From Mesorhizobium sp. CU3 (lineage in GTDB: Bacteria; Pseudomonadota; Alphaproteobacteria; Rhizobiales; Rhizobiaceae), in assembly GCF_006442965.1 (NCBI RefSeq), contig NZ_VFWX01000023.1, positions 1 through 64,000 on the forward strand: a stretch of DNA of 64,000 bases, read 5' to 3'. Positions 17,290 through 26,548 of this stretch are shown in pieces (positions within the stretch are counted from its first letter, which is position 1; the number at the start of each line of letters is the position of its first letter). The translations under genes and the position numbers were made by a program. The notes below the pieces were generated by a model that saw only the letters and a program-made list of their open reading frames with translations, was not told where the DNA came from and ran no database searches.

Positions 17290-18609
17290 CTACTTGATGT
17301 AACCCGCCTCCTTCATCGTGTTCTCGACAGAGGCCTGGGCGCCGTTCAGCGCGTCGTCGACCGACTGCTCGCCGGTGACGGCGGCAGCGACCGCCTGGCC
17401 GACAGTGGTGCCGATGCCCTGGAATTCGGGGATGGCGACGAACTGGATGCCGGTATAAGGCACCGGGTCCTTGGTCTGCTTGGTCGGGTCGGCGGATTCG
17501 ATCGCGGCAAGCACCGTCGCGGCAAACGGCGCCGCCTTCTGATAGTCGGCGCTGGCATAGGTCGACTTGCGCGTGCCCGGAGGTGCGGCAACCCAGCCTT
17601 CGGTCTCGCCGACGCGCTGGATATAGGCCTTCGAGGTCGCCCATTTGACGAAGGATTTCGCCGTGTCCGCCTTCTTGGTCGAGGCCGGGATGGCGAGGCT
17701 CCAGGCCCAGCCCCAAGCCGAACCGTTCGGCGTCACTGCAACCGGCGCCTTGGCGAAGGCGACCTTGTCGGCGACCTTGCTCTGCTTCGGATCGTACACG
17801 CGGCCGGCGGCCGAAGTGGCGTCGATCCACATCGCGCAATGGCCCGACGCAAACAACGTCTGGTTCTCGTTGAAGCCGTTGGAGCTGATGCCGGGCGGTC
17901 CATCCTTCTTCATGGTGTCGACATACCAGCCGATCGCCTTCTTCCAGGCGTCGGAGTTGATCTGCGGCTTCCAGTCCATGTTGAACCAGCTGCCGCCGAA
18001 GGTGTTGATCAGCGTGCCGACGAAGGCCATGTTCTCGCCCCAGCCCGGCTTGCCGCGCAGGCACAGGCCGTACTGTTCCTTCGACTTGTCGGTGAGCTTG
18101 TCGGCGAATTCGGTGATCTGGTCGTAGGTCGGCTGCTCCGGCATCTTGAGCCCGGCAGCGTCGAACAGGTCCTTGCGGTAGAGCGTGAACGAGCTCTCGG
18201 CATAGAACGGCACGGCATAGAGATTGCCGTCGACCGTGAGGCCGGCGCGCACCGGCGCGATCAGGTCGTCATAGTCATAGTCGGCGCCAAGGTCGTTGAG
18301 AGGCGTCAGCCAGCCGGCCTTGCCCCAGATCGGCGTCTCATAGCCGCCGATGGTGAGCACGTCGAACTGGCCGCCCTTGGTGGCGATGTCGGTGGTGACG
18401 CGCTCGCGCAGCACGTTCTCTTCCAGCACCACCCAATTGACCTTGTTACCCGTCGCCTTTTCCCACTCCGACGACAGTTTCTGCATGATGATCATGTCGC
18501 CATTGTTGACGGTCGCGACAGTGATCTCCTCCGACAGGGCGGCGCCCGCCGTCAGTGCCGAAGCGGCGGTCGCCGCTGCGAGAATTCCACAAAGCTTGCG
18601 TATCGGCAT
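17290..18609 (-). CDS. polyol ABC-transporter substrate-binding protein (SmoE-like)
   Basis: The product (439 aa) begins MPIRKLCGILAAATAASALTAG and has a Sec signal peptide ending near ALSEE. The mature start, ITVATVNNGDMI, and the segments VLEENVLRERVTTDIATKGGQFD and PIWGKAGWL match the sorbitol/mannitol-binding SmoE family (cluster 1-type binding proteins). It should capture a polyol in the periplasm. A strong AAAGGAGGAG precedes the ATG at 18609. No permease or ATPase gene is adjacent, which is unusual for this family; the partners must lie elsewhere or be shared. Confidence 0.85.
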   Translation of the reverse strand: MPIRKLCGILAAATAASALTAGAALSEEITVATVNNGDMIIMQKLSSEWEKATGNKVNWVVLEENVLRERVTTDIATKGGQFDVLTIGGYETPIWGKAGWLTPLNDLGADYDYDDLIAPVRAGLTVDGNLYAVPFYAESSFTLYRKDLFDAAGLKMPEQPTYDQITEFADKLTDKSKEQYGLCLRGKPGWGENMAFVGTLINTFGGSWFNMDWKPQINSDAWKKAIGWYVDTMKKDGPPGISSNGFNENQTLFASGHCAMWIDATSAAGRVYDPKQSKVADKVAFAKAPVAVTPNGSAWGWAWSLAIPASTKKADTAKSFVKWATSKAYIQRVGETEGWVAAPPGTRKSTYASADYQKAAPFAATVLAAIESADPTKQTKDPVPYTGIQFVAIPEFQGIGTTVGQAVAAAVTGEQSVDDALNGAQASVENTMKEAGYIK

Positions 18610-18628
18610 TTCGTCTCCTCCTTTACGA

Positions 18629-18658
18629 ATGCGCATGTAAAAGTGAACATGCGCGTAT
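18629..18658. promoter_or_regulatory. candidate LacI operators at the binding-protein start
   Basis: ATGCGCAT (18629-18636, perfect palindrome) and ATGCGCGTAT (18649-18658, near-palindrome) have the central CG-type symmetry of LacI-family sites. They overlap or closely precede the ribosome site of the binding-protein gene, so binding would block its expression. They resemble the site at 18778. Assignment is by position and symmetry. Confidence 0.4.
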
Positions 18659-18777
18659 ATTCTATCGCGCTACAAGACGGCGCCGTCAAGCCGTCTTTTC
18701 CGTTGATTTTACGCCGCACCAGCGCCATCAGGGCAGATTGGACCGCTTCAAAGATACCATGTGCAGCAATATAAGTG

Positions 18778-18787
18778 TACGCGCGTA
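18778..18787. promoter_or_regulatory. candidate LacI operator upstream of the kinase gene
   Basis: TACGCGCGTA is a perfect 10-base palindrome, and CGCGTATA is shared with the site at 18649-18658. It lies about 115 bases upstream of the kinase start in the divergent promoter region. A LacI regulator is encoded in the locus. Confidence 0.4.
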
Positions 18788-18901
18788 TAGTTCTTGTTGA
18801 CTTCGGAAACGCAGCAATTTACGTCGGCTGAAACCTGGCGCTATCGTGCGGCTGACCCGCTGCGATGCGGGGCCGGATCCGGGAGAGAAGGACAATCGCG
18901 A

Positions 18902-19879
18902 ATGAACGGTCGAAGCGACATCGCTTCCGAAAGCGTCGGACCGACGATCGTCGCCGGCGAGATCCTGGTCGAGATCATGGCGACCGAACTCGGCCATGGT
19001 TTCCTTGAACCGCTTCAGCTGATGGGTCCCTACCCGAGCGGCGCGCCGGCTATCTTCATCGACCAGGTGGCAAAGCTCGGCGGCGGCGCAGCAATCGTGG
19101 CCTGCGTCGGCCGCGACGATTTCGGCACGATCAACCTCGAACGGCTGAAGGGCGACGGCGTCGACATCTCGGCCGTATCGGTCAGCGAGCGCTACCCCAC
19201 CGGCAGCGCCTTCGTGCGCTACCGGCCCGACGGCGGGCGCGACTTCGTCTACAACATCGCCGAATCCGCCGCCGGGCAGATTGGCCTCACACCAGAGGCG
19301 CGGCAACTGGCGGACAAAGCCGGCCATCTGCATGTCATGGGCTCGACCTTATCGGTTTCGGGCCTGAAGGAGATCGTCGCCTATTCGGTAAAGGCGGTGC
19401 GGTCGCGTGGCGGCTCGACCTCCTTCGATCCGAACGTGCGCAAGGAACTGATCGACTTAGACGGCGGGCTGTTCGCAGCGCTGGTCGACGATGCCGACCT
19501 GCTCCTGCCTTCCGGCGACGAGCTGCTCGCGGCCGCCGGCGTCGAAAGTGAACGCGAGGCGGTGGCGGCGCTGATTGCGCGCGGCGTCGGCGAGATCGTG
19601 CTGAAGCGGGGCGCCGCCGGCTCGACCCGCTTCGGCGCCGACGGCAGCCGCATCGACTGCCGCGGCTTCCTGGTCCAGGAAGTCGACCCAACCGGCGCCG
19701 GGGACTGTTTCGGCGCCACCTACCTCACCTGCCGGCGCAAGGGCATGGCCCCCGACCGGGCGCTGCTCTACGCCAACGCCGCCGGCGCGCTCAACGTAAC
19801 GCGGCGTGGGCCGATGGAAGGCCTTGCCGGCTTCGACGCGCTCGACCGATTTATTGCCGGCGCGGATCGGGCCAAATGA
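18902..19879 (+). CDS. tagK: PfkB-family sugar kinase, probable D-tagatose kinase
   Basis: The product (325 aa) is a PfkB/ribokinase-type kinase: an N-terminal substrate region FIDQVAKLGGGAAIVACVGRD and the C-terminal signature DPTGAGDCFGATY with the catalytic Asp. Context (polyol dehydrogenases divergent, tagatose-6-phosphate epimerase-like gene overlapping by ATGA) matches the galactitol/altritol pathway known from Agrobacterium, in which D-tagatose is phosphorylated at C6. The start is ATG 18902, preceded by GAAGGA. Specificity is inferred from neighbours rather than from residues. Confidence 0.8.
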   Translation: MNGRSDIASESVGPTIVAGEILVEIMATELGHGFLEPLQLMGPYPSGAPAIFIDQVAKLGGGAAIVACVGRDDFGTINLERLKGDGVDISAVSVSERYPTGSAFVRYRPDGGRDFVYNIAESAAGQIGLTPEARQLADKAGHLHVMGSTLSVSGLKEIVAYSVKAVRSRGGSTSFDPNVRKELIDLDGGLFAALVDDADLLLPSGDELLAAAGVESEREAVAALIARGVGEIVLKRGAAGSTRFGADGSRIDCRGFLVQEVDPTGAGDCFGATYLTCRRKGMAPDRALLYANAAGALNVTRRGPMEGLAGFDALDRFIAGADRAK

Positions 19880-21147
19880 CGATGACGACCAATCCGCTCC
19901 AGGGCCTCGCCGCCGCACGCCGCAAGGGCACGCCCTACGGCATCACCTCGGTCTGCTCGGCGCATCCGCTGGTGATCCAGGCGGCGATGCGCCGGGCCGT
20001 CGCCGATCAGGATGCGACGCTTTTGATCGAGGCGACCTGCAACCAGGTCAACCAGTTCGGCGGCTATACCGGCATGACGCCGGACCTGTTCGTCGCCTTC
20101 GTGCACGAGATCGCAGGCCGCGAGGGGCTCGACCCCGCGCGCATCATCTTCGGCGGCGATCATCTGGGACCCAACCCGTGGAAAGCCGAGCCAGCCGCGC
20201 AGGCGATGGCCAAGGCCGAGGCGATGGTGACGGCCTATGTCTGGGCGGGCTTCAGCAAGATCCATCTCGACGCCTCGATGGGCTGCGCCGGCGAGCCGGC
20301 CGCGCTCGACGACGAAACCATCGCGACGCGTGCCGCAAGGCTCGCCAAGACGGCAGAGAAGGCGGCGCGGGCGCGGGGTGGCGCCATGCCGCTCTACATC
20401 ATCGGCACTGAAGTGCCGGTGCCCGGCGGCGCCGACCATGCCATCAGCGATCTGAAACCCACCGAGGCTGCCGCCGCGCGCCGCACCATCGACATCCATC
20501 GAGATATCTTCGCCCGCGAAGGGCTGGACGAAGCGTTCGGCCGCGTCATCGCCGTCGTCGTGCAGCCGGGCGTCGAGTTCGGCAGCGAGAATGTCATCGC
20601 TTACCGGCCGGAAGCTTCCCGGCCGCTGACCAGGCTGCTCGATACCGAACCGTCGCTCGTCTACGAGGCGCATTCGACGGACTATCAGAGCCGCGCGGCG
20701 CTAAGGGCCCTGGTCGCCAACGGCTTTCCGATCCTCAAGGTCGGGCCGGGCCTGACCTTTGCGCTGCGCGAGGCGCTTTACGGGCTCGATCTGGTGGCCT
20801 CGGAAATGGTCCCGGGCTACGGCGAACGCTCGCTGGCGCGGGCGATGGAGACGCTGATGGTCTCCGCGCCGGGCCATTGGAAGAGCCACTATCACGGCGA
20901 CGAAAGGCGGCTTTATCTGCAGCGGCACTACAGCTACAGCGACCGCATCCGCTATTACTGGAGCACGCCGGCGGCCAGCATCGCCGTCGCCAGGCTGATC
21001 GACGCGCTGAACGGCGTCGCCATTCCCGAGACGCTAATGCGCCAGTTCCTGCCCACTCTCGGTGCCGCCGGCGACCCGCAAGCGGTGCTCATCGCCGCGG
21101 TCGACCTGGTGCTCGCCGATTACGACGCAGCCTGCCGGGGCGGCTGA
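19876..21147 (+). CDS. GatZ/KbaZ-like D-tagatose-6-phosphate 4-epimerase
   Basis: The product (423 aa) belongs to the family long called non-catalytic subunits of tagatose-bisphosphate aldolase. Family features are GITSVCSAHPLVIQAA near the N-terminus, LIEATCNQVNQFGGYTGM, IIFGGDHLGPNPW and HLDASMGC. In the Agrobacterium galactitol/altritol pathway the homologue epimerises D-tagatose-6-phosphate to D-fructose-6-phosphate without an aldolase partner. No GatY/KbaY gene is adjacent here, consistent with epimerase activity. The start overlaps the kinase stop (ATGA). Confidence 0.8.
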   Translation: MTMTTNPLQGLAAARRKGTPYGITSVCSAHPLVIQAAMRRAVADQDATLLIEATCNQVNQFGGYTGMTPDLFVAFVHEIAGREGLDPARIIFGGDHLGPNPWKAEPAAQAMAKAEAMVTAYVWAGFSKIHLDASMGCAGEPAALDDETIATRAARLAKTAEKAARARGGAMPLYIIGTEVPVPGGADHAISDLKPTEAAAARRTIDIHRDIFAREGLDEAFGRVIAVVVQPGVEFGSENVIAYRPEASRPLTRLLDTEPSLVYEAHSTDYQSRAALRALVANGFPILKVGPGLTFALREALYGLDLVASEMVPGYGERSLARAMETLMVSAPGHWKSHYHGDERRLYLQRHYSYSDRIRYYWSTPAASIAVARLIDALNGVAIPETLMRQFLPTLGAAGDPQAVLIAAVDLVLADYDAACRGG

Positions 21148-21222
21148 ACGTGGCCCGCGCCGCTGGACGCGTGCGCGTCCGGCCCTATAATTTTGCCGGT
21201 TCATCACGACCGGAGAAAATCA

Positions 21223-22227
21223 ATGAGTCTCGGCAAGCACAAGCTCGGCAGTCAGGGGCTCGAAGTCTCGGCCATCGGCCTCGGCTGCATGGGCATGAGC
21301 CAATCCTACGGACCGGCCGACGAGGCGGAGTCCATCGCCACGCTGCATCGGGCGATCGAGCTTGGCTGCACGTTTCTCGACACGGCCGAGGTCTACGGGC
21401 CCTTCATCAACGAGGAGTTGCTTGGACGCGCGCTGCAAGGCCGGCGCGATCAGGTGACCATCGCCACCAAATTCGGCTTCGCCGTCGCCGACGACGGCGT
21501 GCAGACCGGCGTCAACAGCCGGCCCGAGCATATGCGCGAGGTGGTGGACGCGTCGCTGAAGCGGCTCGCCACCGACCATATCGACTTGCTCTACCAGCAC
21601 CGCGTCGACCCCAAAGTGCCGATGGAGGATGTCGCCGGCACCGTCGGCGAGCTGGTGGCGCAGGGCAAGGTGCGCTTCTTCGGCCTGTCGGAGGCGGGCA
21701 TCGCCAACATCCGCCGCGCGCACGCAGTGCATCCTGTCTCGGCGCTGCAGAGCGAATATTCGCTGTGGGAGCGCAACCTCGAGCCCGAGATCATCCCGGT
21801 GCTGAAGGAACTCGGCATCGGGCTCGTTCCTTTCGCGCCGCTCGGCCGCGGCTTCCTCGCCGGCGACGTCAAGCGAGCTGAGGACTATCCCGAAGGCGAT
21901 TTCCGCCGCGGCGACCCGCGCTACCAGGGTGCAAATTTCGATTTGAATGTCGCGGCGGCCGCCGCAGTGCGCGACATCGCCGAGGCCAAGGGCGTGAAGC
22001 CCGGCCAGATCGCCATCGCCTGGCTGCTCGCCAAGGGCCCGGAATTCGGTATCGACATCGTGCCCATCCCCGGCACCAAACGACGCAGCTACCTGGAGGA
22101 GAATGTCGCGGCGGCGGAGGTCAAGCTCGATCCCACCGAGATGCTGGGGCTCGACATGGCGCTGACGGCCGATAAGGTCTCTGGGCCAAGGTACAATGAG
22201 CGGACGATGTCGATGGTGGATCGGTAA
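21223..22227 (+). CDS. aldo/keto reductase (AKR13/YakC-like)
   Basis: The product (334 aa) shows the TIM-barrel AKR features: IGLGCMGMS near the start, catalytic Asp and Tyr in FLDTAEVYGP, Lys in TIATKFGF, His in LLYQHRVDPK, and the NADPH-binding end IVPIPGTKRRSYLEEN. It reduces carbonyls with NADPH. CGGAGAA precedes the ATG at 21223. It lies downstream of the tagatose genes but 75 bases away and need not belong to that pathway. Confidence 0.85.
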   Translation: MSLGKHKLGSQGLEVSAIGLGCMGMSQSYGPADEAESIATLHRAIELGCTFLDTAEVYGPFINEELLGRALQGRRDQVTIATKFGFAVADDGVQTGVNSRPEHMREVVDASLKRLATDHIDLLYQHRVDPKVPMEDVAGTVGELVAQGKVRFFGLSEAGIANIRRAHAVHPVSALQSEYSLWERNLEPEIIPVLKELGIGLVPFAPLGRGFLAGDVKRAEDYPEGDFRRGDPRYQGANFDLNVAAAAAVRDIAEAKGVKPGQIAIAWLLAKGPEFGIDIVPIPGTKRRSYLEENVAAAEVKLDPTEMLGLDMALTADKVSGPRYNERTMSMVDR

Positions 22228-22297
22228 AGGTCAAGGTCTTCAGGGCTATTTGAACGTCGGTGCGACGGAATTCGGCTCGACAGCTGGCGAACCACCC

Positions 22298-22927
22298 TCA
22301 GCCGCCCGAATGCGGATCGATGCTGTAAGGATATACCGGATAGCCCGGGCCGATCGCCTCGGCGACCCTTCCTACCCAGGCGTCGACCGCCGGGTAGTCG
22401 GCGAGCGAGAAACCGCAATCCCCGGCCCGATGGCTGTAGGCATAGACCGCGATGTCGGCGATGGTAAGCCTATCGCCGACCAGGAAGGGCGTGTCCTGCA
22501 GGCTGCGCTCCAGCGCGCCGAGCGCCCGCGCGCCCGCCTCTTTCTTGCCGGCAACCAGCGCCCTGTTACGCTCCAGCCGCCCCGTCAGCGTCCAGAAGCG
22601 CAGCGAGCCGATGACCGGCTCGACATAATACTGCTCGAAGAACAGCCACTGCATGACCTTGGCGCGGAGAAGCCGGTCCGCCGGCAGATAGGGCGTACCT
22701 TCCGCGACGAGGATGAGGATCGCGTTGGACTCTGCGATCGCCTGGCCGTTTTCGACGGCGAGCACCGGAACCGCGCCAGCGGGGTTGAGCTTCAGAAAGG
22801 CCTCGGTCCGGCTCTCGCCCTCGAAGATCGACACTATTCGGCTTTCGTAGCCGATGCCGAGCAAGCCGAGCAGGACGCGGATTTTCCAGGCGTTTTGGGA
22901 GGGGAGGTAGTCGTAGAGGGTGAGCAT
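22298..22927 (-). CDS. glutathione S-transferase family protein
   Basis: The product (209 aa) has an N-terminal thioredoxin-like domain (MLTLYDYLPSQNAWKIRVLL, with Ser10 in the catalytic region) including the cis-Pro/GSH site NPAGAVPVL and AESNAI, and a C-terminal helical domain with VGDRLTIADIAVYAYSH, the N-capping box motif. It should conjugate or reduce electrophiles with glutathione. CAGGAA precedes the ATG. It stands alone, convergent to the aldo/keto reductase. Confidence 0.85.
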   Translation of the reverse strand: MLTLYDYLPSQNAWKIRVLLGLLGIGYESRIVSIFEGESRTEAFLKLNPAGAVPVLAVENGQAIAESNAILILVAEGTPYLPADRLLRAKVMQWLFFEQYYVEPVIGSLRFWTLTGRLERNRALVAGKKEAGARALGALERSLQDTPFLVGDRLTIADIAVYAYSHRAGDCGFSLADYPAVDAWVGRVAEAIGPGYPVYPYSIDPHSGG

Positions 22928-23051
22928 GGGGGAGTTCCTGGTGTGATGGCATTGCTTCGCATGGGCAATGCCAAGGCACCACCCGATTCAGGCTTCGCAA
23001 CCCAAAAGCACCAGGAGCGAGCGCGAGGCGCGCCCCTCTCTCCTGCCGGAC

Positions 23052-23070
23052 ATCTCCCCCAGGGGGAGAT
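23052..23070. repeat. RIME-like palindrome
   Basis: ATCTCCCCC pairs with GGGGGAGAT around a single A. The surrounding bases (GCGCCCCTCTCTCCTGCCGG, then TAGCTCTCGCGCC) complete a larger imperfect foldback of the type spread through rhizobial genomes between genes. Related copies are at 37735, 40708 and 47845. Confidence 0.6.
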
Positions 23071-23126
23071 TAGCTCTCGCGCCGACTTTCGCCAATCTCC
23101 GACACTGCAACGGATCGCCGCGTCCC

Positions 23127-24224
23127 TCACCGCCCCGCAATATCCTTCGCCACCGCTTGCGCCTCGATGCCGATCTCGCGCAGCAGGCCGGTGACCGGAT
23201 TGTAGAAGCCGACCAGATAGACGCCGAGCTCGCTTGCTCGCGAATTCACCCCGCTCTTTGCCGGCCGCAATTCCGCCGGCAGGAAGGCGTCGTAACTCGG
23301 CCGATAGCCGGTGGCGAAAATCACCGCGTCGAATTTTTGCGCCTTGCCGTCGGCAAACATCGCGCCGTCCTCGGTGAAGCGCGCGATGTCCGGCGCTACG
23401 GCGATCTTCCCTGCCTTGATCGCCGCCACCGTGCCGACATCGATCACCGGAATGCGGCCGGCTTCGATGCCCTGAAGGATGCCCTGCTTGGGCCGCACGA
23501 TCCCGTATTTCTCCAGCTTGCCCAGCGCCAGGTCGAGGATCTTCGGGAACATCCAGTCGTTCAGCGCCTGCGGCATCGGCCGGCTGGCGATGCCGACCAT
23601 CTGGATCGGCACGCCGAACAATTGGCGCGGCACGATGTGGACGCCCTTGCGCACCGAGATGGTGGGCTTGGCACCCGACTCGGCAAGGTCGAGCGCGATC
23701 TCGGCGCCTGTGTTGCCCATGCCGACGACCAGCACGTTTTTGCCGACATAGGGCGCGGCCTCGGTGTAGGCGGCGCTGTGCAGCACCTTGCCCTTGAACG
23801 CCTCGATGCCGGGAAAGGAAGGCGTGATCGGCTCGGCATTGTTGCCGGTGGCGACGACGATTTTCTTGGCGCTGAACAGCCCGGCATCGCTCTGCACCAG
23901 CAGGCGATCGCCCTCCTTGCGGATGGATTTCACGCTGACGCCGAAGCGAGGCTTCAGGCCGAAGCGCTCGGCATAGGCATCGAGATAGGCCACCACCTGC
24001 TCGCGCGGCACATAGCGCGGATGGTCGCTCGGAAACGGCAAGAAAGGCAGCGAGGAGAAGGATTTCACCGTGTGCAGATGTAGCCGCCGGTAATGCCGCC
24101 GCCAGGCCGGCGCCACTTCATCGGCCTTTTCCAGGATGACAAAGTCCTGCCCCGCCTGTTTCAGGCAGGCGCCGACGGCCAGACCGGCCGGGCCCGCGCC
24201 GACGATGACGACATTGGTGTCCAA
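23127..24224 (-). CDS. flavin-containing monooxygenase (FMO/CzcO-like)
   Basis: The product (365 aa) has two dinucleotide motifs, VVIVGAGPAGLAVGACL (FAD) at residue 4 and VLVVGMGNTGAEIALDLA (NADPH) in the middle, plus FATGYRPSYD near the end, the ordered pattern of class B monooxygenases and the CzcO-like group. The start is TTG at 24224, chosen because of the strong GGAGGAG upstream. Its substrate is unknown. It lies alone on the minus strand next to a RIME-like repeat. Confidence 0.8.
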   Translation of the reverse strand: MDTNVVIVGAGPAGLAVGACLKQAGQDFVILEKADEVAPAWRRHYRRLHLHTVKSFSSLPFLPFPSDHPRYVPREQVVAYLDAYAERFGLKPRFGVSVKSIRKEGDRLLVQSDAGLFSAKKIVVATGNNAEPITPSFPGIEAFKGKVLHSAAYTEAAPYVGKNVLVVGMGNTGAEIALDLAESGAKPTISVRKGVHIVPRQLFGVPIQMVGIASRPMPQALNDWMFPKILDLALGKLEKYGIVRPKQGILQGIEAGRIPVIDVGTVAAIKAGKIAVAPDIARFTEDGAMFADGKAQKFDAVIFATGYRPSYDAFLPAELRPAKSGVNSRASELGVYLVGFYNPVTGLLREIGIEAQAVAKDIAGR

Positions 24225-24389
24225 GTGGCTCTCCTCCCACCCAAGCGGTCGAGGCTATGACGGGAGGCGGCCGAGGGGCAAGTGGGTGGAAATACCTATG
24301 GTTTGTGGGCCGCGGAGCGGCGTCCTCTTTGCTCTCAACGTGATTAGCCGCTATGCACGGCGCCTCGCCCGGAATCCCGCAGTGCCCCT

Positions 24390-24983
24390 ATGAAGCGCAT
24401 CCTTCTCATCGCCGCCCTGATCGTCCCCGCCCAGGCCCTCGCCGCGGACTGGAAGCCGATCGAAAAGATCGAAACCTACGCCGTCACCGGCCAGACGCCG
24501 ACCGAGCTCTACGCCTCGATCGGCGACAAAGGTCCGGTGGTCGGAACAGGTAATGCACGTCGTGTCATCGCGCACACCAATTTCAAGCTGACCTGGCAGC
24601 GCGATTACCAGCCGCAGGCCGGCGCCTGCGTGATAAAATCGGCGCGGCCGAAGCTGATTGTCACCTACACGCTGCCGAAGCCCGCCGGAAAACTGCCTGC
24701 CGCCACGCAGGCGCGATGGGATGCGTTTGCCGCCGGGCTGATCGCGCATGAGAAGGTGCATGGCAAAGGCATCGTCGACATGGTCGACAAGATCGTCGCC
24801 TTCAGCACCGGCCTGACCGTCGCAGACGACCCCGGCTGCAAGAAGATCCGCGTGCAGCTGACGCAATATCTCGACCAGCTTTCCAAGACGCAGCGGCAGG
24901 ACAGCCGCGACTTCGACAGGGTGGAGTTCGGTCGGGACGGCAATATGCTGAAGCTGATCGCGGCGTTCCTGGGCGGGGGTTAG
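24390..24983 (+). CDS. secreted DUF922 zinc-protease-like protein
   Basis: The product (197 aa) has a signal peptide (MKRILLIAALIVPAQALAA). The family feature is HEKVHG around residue 128, an HExxH zinc motif, and two Cys (in QAGACVIK and DPGCKKI) that probably form a disulphide. DUF922 proteins are predicted Zn-dependent proteases of the periplasm; activity of this member is not shown. The gene overlaps the oppositely oriented regulator gene at its 3' end by 4 bases. Confidence 0.75.
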   Translation: MKRILLIAALIVPAQALAADWKPIEKIETYAVTGQTPTELYASIGDKGPVVGTGNARRVIAHTNFKLTWQRDYQPQAGACVIKSARPKLIVTYTLPKPAGKLPAATQARWDAFAAGLIAHEKVHGKGIVDMVDKIVAFSTGLTVADDPGCKKIRVQLTQYLDQLSKTQRQDSRDFDRVEFGRDGNMLKLIAAFLGGG

Positions 24984-26395
24984 CGGATTGGCATCAGCTT
25001 GGCCGCCTCGCGGATGGCGCGAATAGCATCAGGATTGGTGATGGGGTAGCCCGATATGAAGCCCTCGACGGTGAAGTCGGGGAACTCGTCATCCAGCCTT
25101 TCCACGAAGCCGGCAGCCTCGGCGTCCTCGCCCGCCGCCGCATGGGCAAGCGCCAGGAACATCAGCATGTTCGGCGAATCCGGCGAGCCGCGGCGCAACG
25201 CGGCGATCGCCTCCCTAGGCCTGCCGGCGCAGAAAAGGATGCGGCCCTGCATGCCGAAATACCAGGCCGGCGCGAGCGGGTTTAGGCGCATGGCGCGCTC
25301 CATCAGCGGAATTGCCTCGGCGGGATCGCCGGTGATGAGCGCCCTGCCGCCAGCTAGCAGCGCCAGCGTGTCGGCATGGTTGGCACCGTATTCGAAGGCG
25401 CGACGATAGCACCGCTCCGTCACCTCCAGATCGCCGACGCAGCTCATGGCGTCGCCAAGGCAGACATGCGCGATGCTGTCCGTCGGTTCGAGCTCGAGCG
25501 CTTTCTCGGCCGCCATGCGCCATTTCTGGGCAGCCGCCTTGGGATCGCCGCCAAACCCATTGAACGGCTGGATCGCGTAGGCATAGCCGAGTTCAATCCA
25601 GGCCTTGGCCAGGGTTGGATCCAGCTCGAGCGCCCGTGTAAACAGGCGGATTGCTTCCGCATTGCTTTCCCGGCTGAACCTATTGTGCTGTTCCACGCCG
25701 AGCAGATAGAGGTCGTAGGCGCGCAGGCTGGCGGGTGGTTTGCGACGGATGGCATTGCGGCCGGCCGTGGCGATCGCGCCAAAGCAGCCGGCAAGCGCAT
25801 TGACGACGCTTTCGGTCAGGCCGTCCTGCAGCGTGAAGAGGTTCTCGACCGGGCGGTCGAAACGGTCGCTCCATAGCCTCAGGCCCGAGGCCGCGTCGGC
25901 GAGTTCGATGGTCAGGCGTATGCGGGTGTCGTCGGCGCGCAGTTGGCCCGACACGATGTAGGCAGCGCCCAGCGCCTTGCCGTCGGCGACGAAATCGACA
26001 GGCTTGCTGCCCAGCGACTTCATGGTGTGGTAGGCGATGAGCGGAATGCCGGTATAGCGCGCGAGATCGACGGTGATGTCCGAGGACAGACCATCGGCAA
26101 AACGGCGCCAGCGTTCATCGCTGCTGAGACACTCGATCGGAAACAGGGCAAGGACCGGCAAGGCGTCTGGCTGCGCGCGTTCCGGTTCGGCGGTGCCGTT
26201 GATGTGCCTGGCAAGCGCCACCTTGTTGCGCACGCCGAGCTTTTCGTAGATCGCAGCCAGATGGGTGCGCACGGTGGACGGGGCGATAAACAGCGCCTCG
26301 CCAATCTCGCGATAAGTCATGCCGGCGGCGAATTTTTCCGCCACCGCGCGCTCGCGCTCCGACAAGCCCTCCGAGGTCGTCACGATCCGGTTCAT
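24980..26395 (-). CDS. LuxR-HTH regulator with TolB-like and TPR domains
   Basis: The product (471 aa) starts with a LuxR-type helix-turn-helix (LSERERAVAEKFAAGMTYREIGE, then APSTVRTHLAAIYEKLGVRNK). It is followed by the ALFPIECLSSDERWRRFADGLSSDI segment seen in adenylate-cyclase-type regulators (TolB-like domain), and by TPR repeats from about residue 220 to 440. It probably regulates transcription through protein interaction or a ligand. The start is ATG 26395 after AGGA. No kinase partner is adjacent. The LuxR HTH in front of this TolB/TPR body is uncommon; the usual DNA-binding part there is a winged helix. Confidence 0.75.
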   Translation of the reverse strand: MNRIVTTSEGLSERERAVAEKFAAGMTYREIGEALFIAPSTVRTHLAAIYEKLGVRNKVALARHINGTAEPERAQPDALPVLALFPIECLSSDERWRRFADGLSSDITVDLARYTGIPLIAYHTMKSLGSKPVDFVADGKALGAAYIVSGQLRADDTRIRLTIELADAASGLRLWSDRFDRPVENLFTLQDGLTESVVNALAGCFGAIATAGRNAIRRKPPASLRAYDLYLLGVEQHNRFSRESNAEAIRLFTRALELDPTLAKAWIELGYAYAIQPFNGFGGDPKAAAQKWRMAAEKALELEPTDSIAHVCLGDAMSCVGDLEVTERCYRRAFEYGANHADTLALLAGGRALITGDPAEAIPLMERAMRLNPLAPAWYFGMQGRILFCAGRPREAIAALRRGSPDSPNMLMFLALAHAAAGEDAEAAGFVERLDDEFPDFTVEGFISGYPITNPDAIRAIREAAKLMPIR

Positions 26396-26548
26396 TGCCG
26401 TCCTGCCAGTGGAACCAGCTGCCTGCAATCGTTGCGACGCAAAATACTACAAATGCAGGAGCCAGAACACCGCAAGTGTCCGATACCCGCCAGGGCAGAC
26501 CGGCGCGAAGCTTTGCTTCAAGGCAACAATCAGCAGAAGGAGGTTTCC

